Source of the DNA: an uncultured Bacteroides sp.
GTDB taxonomy: Bacteria > Bacteroidota > Bacteroidia > Bacteroidales > Bacteroidaceae
Reading direction: 5' to 3'
DNA: 34,339 nucleotides
Assembly: GCA_905203765.1 (NCBI GenBank)
Contig: CAJKXC010000023.1
Coordinates: 1 to 34,339, forward strand
The notes under the pieces are model-generated. The model had not been told where the DNA came from, ran no database searches, and was given only the letters and a program-made list of their open reading frames with translations. The translations under genes were made by a program, and so were the position numbers. Shown piece after piece: positions 31,861-34,339 of this stretch (its first letter is position 1; the number at the start of each line of letters is the position of its first letter).

Positions 31861-32340
31861 ATGAAAAGAATTATATTCATGTTTATTGCCTCTATAGTAA
31901 CAATGCTTTGTGCATGCAGTAGTGATGATGGAAACAATAACGCCCCAAAGCAGTCACGGTTTATATATTCAGACGATTCAATATTAGTTAGCATATCAGT
32001 AAAGAACTTCCTTGCACTAAACATCTTTAAAAATGGGGAATCTGTATATCAAAATTTGTATGGCGCAAAAATGAGTGGAGAATATCCTATATATACATAT
32101 ACTTACTATGCTCCTGGAAGTTCTATGAATATTCATCTACAACTGGCTTGTTCCTATTCTAATCCATCGTCTTTTACTGCTACAGTAGAATACAGCAATA
32201 TCATAGGGAAAGACTATTCTCTTTATTACAAAGGAGAAGTCATAACTCTACCCAGCACCATGCTTTTTAAGGCGGACAACAGAGTATTGGATGCAAATGG
32301 CGATGGATTTTTAGATGAGTTATTTCCCCCAGGTCATTAG
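31861..32340 (+). CDS. Surface-exposed lipoprotein, lysogenic-conversion candidate
   Basis: 159 aa. Signal peptide MKRIIFMFIASIVTMLCA then Cys followed by SSDDGNNN. An acidic stretch right after the lipidated Cys is the lipoprotein export signal that sends Bacteroidetes lipoproteins to the outer face of the outer membrane. The rest is beta-rich, Tyr/Ser-rich (EYPIYTYTYYAPGSSMNIHL), with a Ca-binding-like DANGDGFLDE near the end. No own promoter; 32 bp behind the repressor, hence presumably co-transcribed in lysogens. Receptor blocking (superinfection exclusion) is a natural hypothesis. It might instead be host DNA just outside the element. Confidence 0.75.
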   Translation: MKRIIFMFIASIVTMLCACSSDDGNNNAPKQSRFIYSDDSILVSISVKNFLALNIFKNGESVYQNLYGAKMSGEYPIYTYTYYAPGSSMNIHLQLACSYSNPSSFTATVEYSNIIGKDYSLYYKGEVITLPSTMLFKADNRVLDANGDGFLDELFPPGH

Positions 32341-32381
32341 GCTGTCTATAAAGTCAATAGAGAAGAACATTCAAGCAGTAA

Positions 32382-32522
32382 TTAATAACTGGTCAAATCC
32401 CGGAACTCCGGGGAAAAGGTGAAGGCGGCTGTTTGATATTCAATTACCTCTTCAGTGGAAATAGTCATTTCAACCGCATCTTCTGGGAGACTTGGAATAT
32501 TTCTGGCAAATTGAGTCTGCTG
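32382..32522 (-). pseudogene. Possible 3' fragment of a host gene
   Basis: A 46-codon leftward open stretch with coding-like composition: QQTQFARNIPSLPEDAVEM, then STEEVIEYQTAAFTFSPEF and a stop at 32382. A stop codon (32523-32525) lies directly upstream. The only ATG would give 26 aa. Looks like the end of a protein whose body has been lost; could also be chance. Not recognised. Confidence 0.3.
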
Positions 32523-32557
32523 TTAAATTGTAGTTTGATTTCCATAATACTTCAAAT

Positions 32558-32591
32558 AATGCTCCCAGCGCCATCGCCGGGAGCATTTTCC
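32558..32591 (+). terminator. Terminator hairpin
   Basis: AATGCTCCC (32558-32566) pairs with GGGAGCATT (32579-32587), with inner pairs GCG/CGC, followed by a T-rich tract (tttt from 32586). Better as a rightward terminator, for the repressor-lipoprotein transcript or a host gene, but could also stop the leftward tRNA transcript. Confidence 0.75.
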
Positions 32592-32686
32592 ATCCAACAA
32601 TCAATTACCTTAAATCTCCGTACGTTTCAATCCCTCAGACGGAGCGCTGATCATCGGGAACGTTCGTCGCATTCAAACAAATTTTG

Positions 32687-32759
32687 TAGCAGGAACAAGA
32701 CTCGAACTTGCGACCTCATGGATATGAACCATGTGAGCTACCTACTGCTCCATCCTGCG
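32687..32759 (-). tRNA. tRNA-Met (CAT), divergent, initiator-like
   Basis: 73 nt, no encoded CCA. Acceptor CGCAGGA/TCCTGCT with a C1-U72 mismatch (an unpaired first position marks initiator tRNA), D arm GAGC-AGTAGGTA-GCTC, anticodon arm CATGG-TTCATAT-CCATG (anticodon CAT), variable AGGTC, T arm GCAAG-TTCGAGT-CTTGT. The anticodon stem lacks the three consecutive G-C pairs typical of initiators. Structure is complete, so it may be an extra or decaying copy. Confidence 0.85.
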
Positions 32760-32970
32760 ATATTTAGCACCGCGCGCACGCTTTACGCCACGAATATACA
32801 GCTAAATCATCTAATATGTACTACAAATCAGGCTATTACATTATCTTTGCTTTCCACTATTTATTAAAATAGTAGGTAATATCCCCCCATAAATACGCAC
32901 TAAAACGCTTAAACAAACGCCTTACATAAAAACATCACCCACAAAACAGCACAAAAAAAAAGTTCAAAAG

Positions 32971-33049
32971 GTATCCCTAAACTACCAAAATTACAAGAAA
33001 ATAGCACTAAAATGGTATCCCTAAACAGTATCCCTAATAGTATCCCTAA
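32971..33049 (+). repeat. Four direct repeats GTATCCCTAA
   Basis: Perfect copies at 32971-32980, 33015-33024, 33028-33037 and 33040-33049; the last three are spaced 13 and 12 bp apart, about one helical turn plus two. Such phased iterons usually bind a recombinase/excisionase or replication initiator. No matching protein gene is in the window. Confidence 0.85.
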
Positions 33050-33198
33050 GCCACTTTTTAAGGTTCTATGCTCTCACTGATGCCCACAACATTACCATCC
33101 TTTTCTCCGCCTCTGAGGCTCAAATTAGGCGTTCTACTGAAACTACTTAAACATCATATCTTTTCAGGTAAATACTTCTATATATTTATTATTTGGAA

Positions 33199-33206
33199 TA
33201 TATTTG
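33199..33206 (+). promoter_or_regulatory. Promoter element of the decayed small gene
   Basis: TATATTTG (33199-33206) matches the Bacteroides -7 element, 28 nt before the ATG at 33234. No clear -33 TTTG. Confidence 0.5.
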
Positions 33207-33233
33207 CAAGAGAAGCTTCTAAATACCAACAAT

Positions 33234-33445
33234 ATGACCAAAGTAATCCGTGCATTTGATTTTTGAGAAAAAGGACTGTTATTTCGGCAGCATCAGCGCT
33301 ATCTACACCGTCCTAAACGAGGTTCAAATAGGCATCAATCAAACAAAGCTCCTTACTCCACACCGGTTTATACGATGGTGGCGTCATGATAACCCGTAGA
33401 GCCATTATCAAGCAATCCCACCTTATTCGCAGTACCCAAGAGTAG
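33234..33445 (+). pseudogene. Frameshifted small Bacteroides protein gene
   Basis: Removing one T from the T5 run after GCATTTGA (about 33252) gives FEKKDCYFGSISAIYTVLNE and then VQIGINQTKLL; removing one further base near 33355 gives HTGLYDGGVMITRRAIIKQS and the end HLIRSTQE at 33445 (69 aa when repaired). The pattern YFGS.SAIY..L...Q.G, then RAIIK, is a short protein family of Bacteroidales that I recall beside mobile-element genes; function unknown. Two lesions in 210 bp indicate decay. Confidence 0.6.
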
Positions 33446-33673
33446 TCCGCATCATCCCACACATAAAAAGGGATGAATTGCACCTCAAAAGGTATCACTT
33501 CATCCCCATATTATCCTCATGTCCCATTTAAACCGTTTAGATATCCACTATTCCCCTCCTCAAGGGACACCATTGAAACATCAAAGAGACAATTCGTTTT
33601 GATATTCCCCAATCTACTAAATCAGCCTCAATCCCTTTATAAATCGGCAGTTCATCAACATTCAGCACCTATT

Positions 33674-34141
33674 TTATTTATACACAGATCGTATTGTCCC
33701 CCTTAAGGATATGCCACAGCCGGCCAGCCAACCGTCATGGTAGTAGTTACGTATCTCATGGAAGACACCGAAGGGGTAACGGATACCACCCACATCGAAA
33801 CTGCCGCCCAGCAAGTGAACACCCAGGAAGTGACCCGCAAAAGGGTTACAAAGCCAGCGGCGCAGTTCGGGCTGAAGCAGCCAGTGCTGACGGTGGTGGG
33901 AGTTGCTCGACTGGAAGGGTTGGCAGTGGGCGGAGAGGTCCAAAGTCCAACGGGGGGACAGAAGCATTTCAACACCCAGGTTCGGGGATATGATGGCATC
34001 TGCAAGAAGATTGCTCTTTATGGCGAGGCGCTGCGCATTGGCAGACTGCGAAAGGGGCAGAAAGCAAACAAGCAGAACCACTGTCAGGCAAAGCAGGCGG
34101 GGCCGTGTTTTCAGTTGCAGAAATAGGTAGTATGTAAGCAT
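33674..34141 (-). CDS. DUF3575 outer-membrane protein, C-terminally truncated
   Basis: 155 aa. Signal peptide (LCLTVVLLVCFLPLSQSANA, cleavage before QR) then the DUF3575 pattern RLAIKSNLLADAIISPNLGV, LLQPELRRWLCNPFAGHFLG and DVGGIRYPFGVFHEIRNYYH, DGWLAGCGIS. Family members continue with a further beta-barrel/tyrosine-rich half of roughly 40 or more residues; here the frame changes to LRGTIRSVYK and stops. The break at about 33715 suggests deletion or element insertion. DUF3575 proteins are encoded in fimbria-type (Mfa/FimA-like) operons. Confidence 0.75.
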   Translation of the reverse strand: MLTYYLFLQLKTRPRLLCLTVVLLVCFLPLSQSANAQRLAIKSNLLADAIISPNLGVEMLLSPRWTLDLSAHCQPFQSSNSHHRQHWLLQPELRRWLCNPFAGHFLGVHLLGGSFDVGGIRYPFGVFHEIRNYYHDGWLAGCGISLRGTIRSVYK

Positions 34142-34169
34142 ATTTAATTTGTTGTTGGTCGCTTTTGTA

Positions 34170-34190
34170 CCGTTACCTTGTAAGTAACGG
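34170..34190. promoter_or_regulatory. Candidate invertible-promoter crossover site (GTTAC-N7-GTAAC)
   Basis: CCGTTAC (34170-34176), 7 nt, GTAACGG (34184-34190): perfect 7-bp arms around a 7-nt core. The GTTAC-N7-GTAAC form matches, from memory, the inverted-repeat sites reported for Bacteroides tyrosine recombinases that invert promoters of surface-protein genes. It sits 29 bp upstream of the DUF3575 start. The partner site, if any, would be outside the window. Confidence 0.55.
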
Positions 34191-34263
34191 ATGCGTATAT
34201 ATGCTCGTCAATACAAACCGATAGCGTTCGGACAAGGCACGGTTATATTTCCGTACGTACAGA

Positions 34264-34339
34264 ATGTATGTGCAGGATATCCAGATCCTCATTCGGATTA
34301 TGAATGAGGCAGGAAGAAACTTGCCTGAAAGGAAGGTGA
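34264..34339 (+). CDS. Partial CDS running off the window
   Basis: Open frame from ATG 34264 (MYVQDIQILIRIMNEAGRNL...) to the window end. A TATATTTC element (34244-34251) close to the -7 consensus precedes it. Too short to identify. Confidence 0.35.
   Translation, partial: MYVQDIQILIRIMNEAGRNLPERKV

Larger units (their letters stand above)
6793..32340. mobile_element. Headless Mu-like transposable prophage (ends approximate)
   Basis: Gene content defines the element: S24 repressor at one edge, a leftward early block with MuA-like transposase, MuB-like ATPase, GemA-like and Gam-like proteins, lysis genes, then a long-tail module ending in fibre genes. No tyrosine or serine integrase is present. 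Terminase, portal, head protease and major capsid genes are absent although every segment is otherwise occupied. The limits are set by genes, not by observed terminal repeats. The thymidylate-synthase-like gene (left) and the lipoprotein gene (right) are included by position only. The left end could lie anywhere from about 6580 to 7611, the right end between 31829 and about 32560. Confidence 0.75.
32341..32686. other. Short remnants and terminator between lipoprotein and tRNA
   Basis: No full gene. Contains the CCCGGA-ac-TCCGGG palindrome at 32399-32412, a leftward 46-codon open fragment (32522-32382) and a strong hairpin at 32558-32591. The prophage right end probably lies in this stretch, but no terminal repeat matching the left side could be found by eye. 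Confidence 0.5.
32760..33233. other. AT-rich intergenic stretch with iteron-like repeats
   Basis: No gene supported. Holds a perfect ACTATTT-ATTA-AAATAGT hairpin (32857-32874), a TATCTTTG -7-like element (32842-32849), an A-rich run and four direct copies of GTATCCCTAA described separately. From 33060 the sequence has coding-like composition (33068-33259 could encode 63 aa) but no family is recognisable. Looks like the edge of a lost integrated element next to the tRNA. Confidence 0.5.

Overview
The window is a Bacteroides-type (Bacteroidales) chromosome segment. The evidence is: promoters of the Bacteroides pattern (TTTG, about 19-22 nt, TAnnTTTG), AddA/AddB repair nuclease genes of Bacteroidetes type, families restricted to this order (DUF4248, HU-HIG, DUF3575), and short AT-rich direct repeats in front of and inside genes. 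About 25 kb in the middle is a Mu-like transposable prophage; both flanks are host DNA.

Layout. 1-6318: terminator, then addA and addB on the + strand. 6319-6792: non-coding, with hairpins and two outward promoters. 6793-32340 (ends approximate): the prophage. On its right edge are an SOS-type S24 repressor (+) followed by a surface lipoprotein gene. Leftward from the repressor run the early genes (small DNA-binding protein, two small ORFs, MuA-like transposase, MuB-like ATPase, a second RecA-like ATPase, GemA-like, Gam-like). Next comes a + strand block (DUF1320/gp36-like, gp37-like, HU, DUF4248, and an autonomous moron). Then the leftward late operon runs: endolysin, holin-like protein, u-spanin-like lipoprotein, tail tube, frameshifted tail chaperones, tape measure, distal tail protein, S74 fibre, accessory tail proteins, a BspA-like repeat protein, and at the far end a frameshifted thymidylate-synthase-family gene. 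32341-34339: terminator, divergent tRNA-Met, iteron-like repeats, a decayed small gene, a C-terminally truncated DUF3575 gene and a candidate recombinase inversion site.

Main observation: the element has repressor, complete-looking transposition machinery, a lysis cassette and a long non-contractile tail module, but no recognisable terminase, portal, protease/scaffold or major capsid gene. It is therefore a headless Mu-like element: a decayed prophage, an F-type-tailocin-like particle, or a satellite using another phage's heads. The early control region is very clear: a leftward early promoter with a palindromic operator inside its spacer, face to face with the repressor promoter.

Other notable signals: (1) a double moron slot between the tail chaperone and tape-measure genes, where two tiny membrane-protein genes with their own promoters flank a fused remnant of a second chaperone end and a second tape-measure start; (2) an A AAA AAG slippery heptamer joining the two tail chaperone frames; (3) three in-frame intergenic-type repeat insertions inside addA; (4) a roughly 90-nt near-perfect hairpin directly behind a Bacteroides promoter; (5) homopolymer frameshifts in three small genes (TS-like, retropepsin-like, and a small protein near the tRNA), which could be decay or assembly error. 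Functions are assigned from sequence motifs and recalled family patterns only; no database search was possible.
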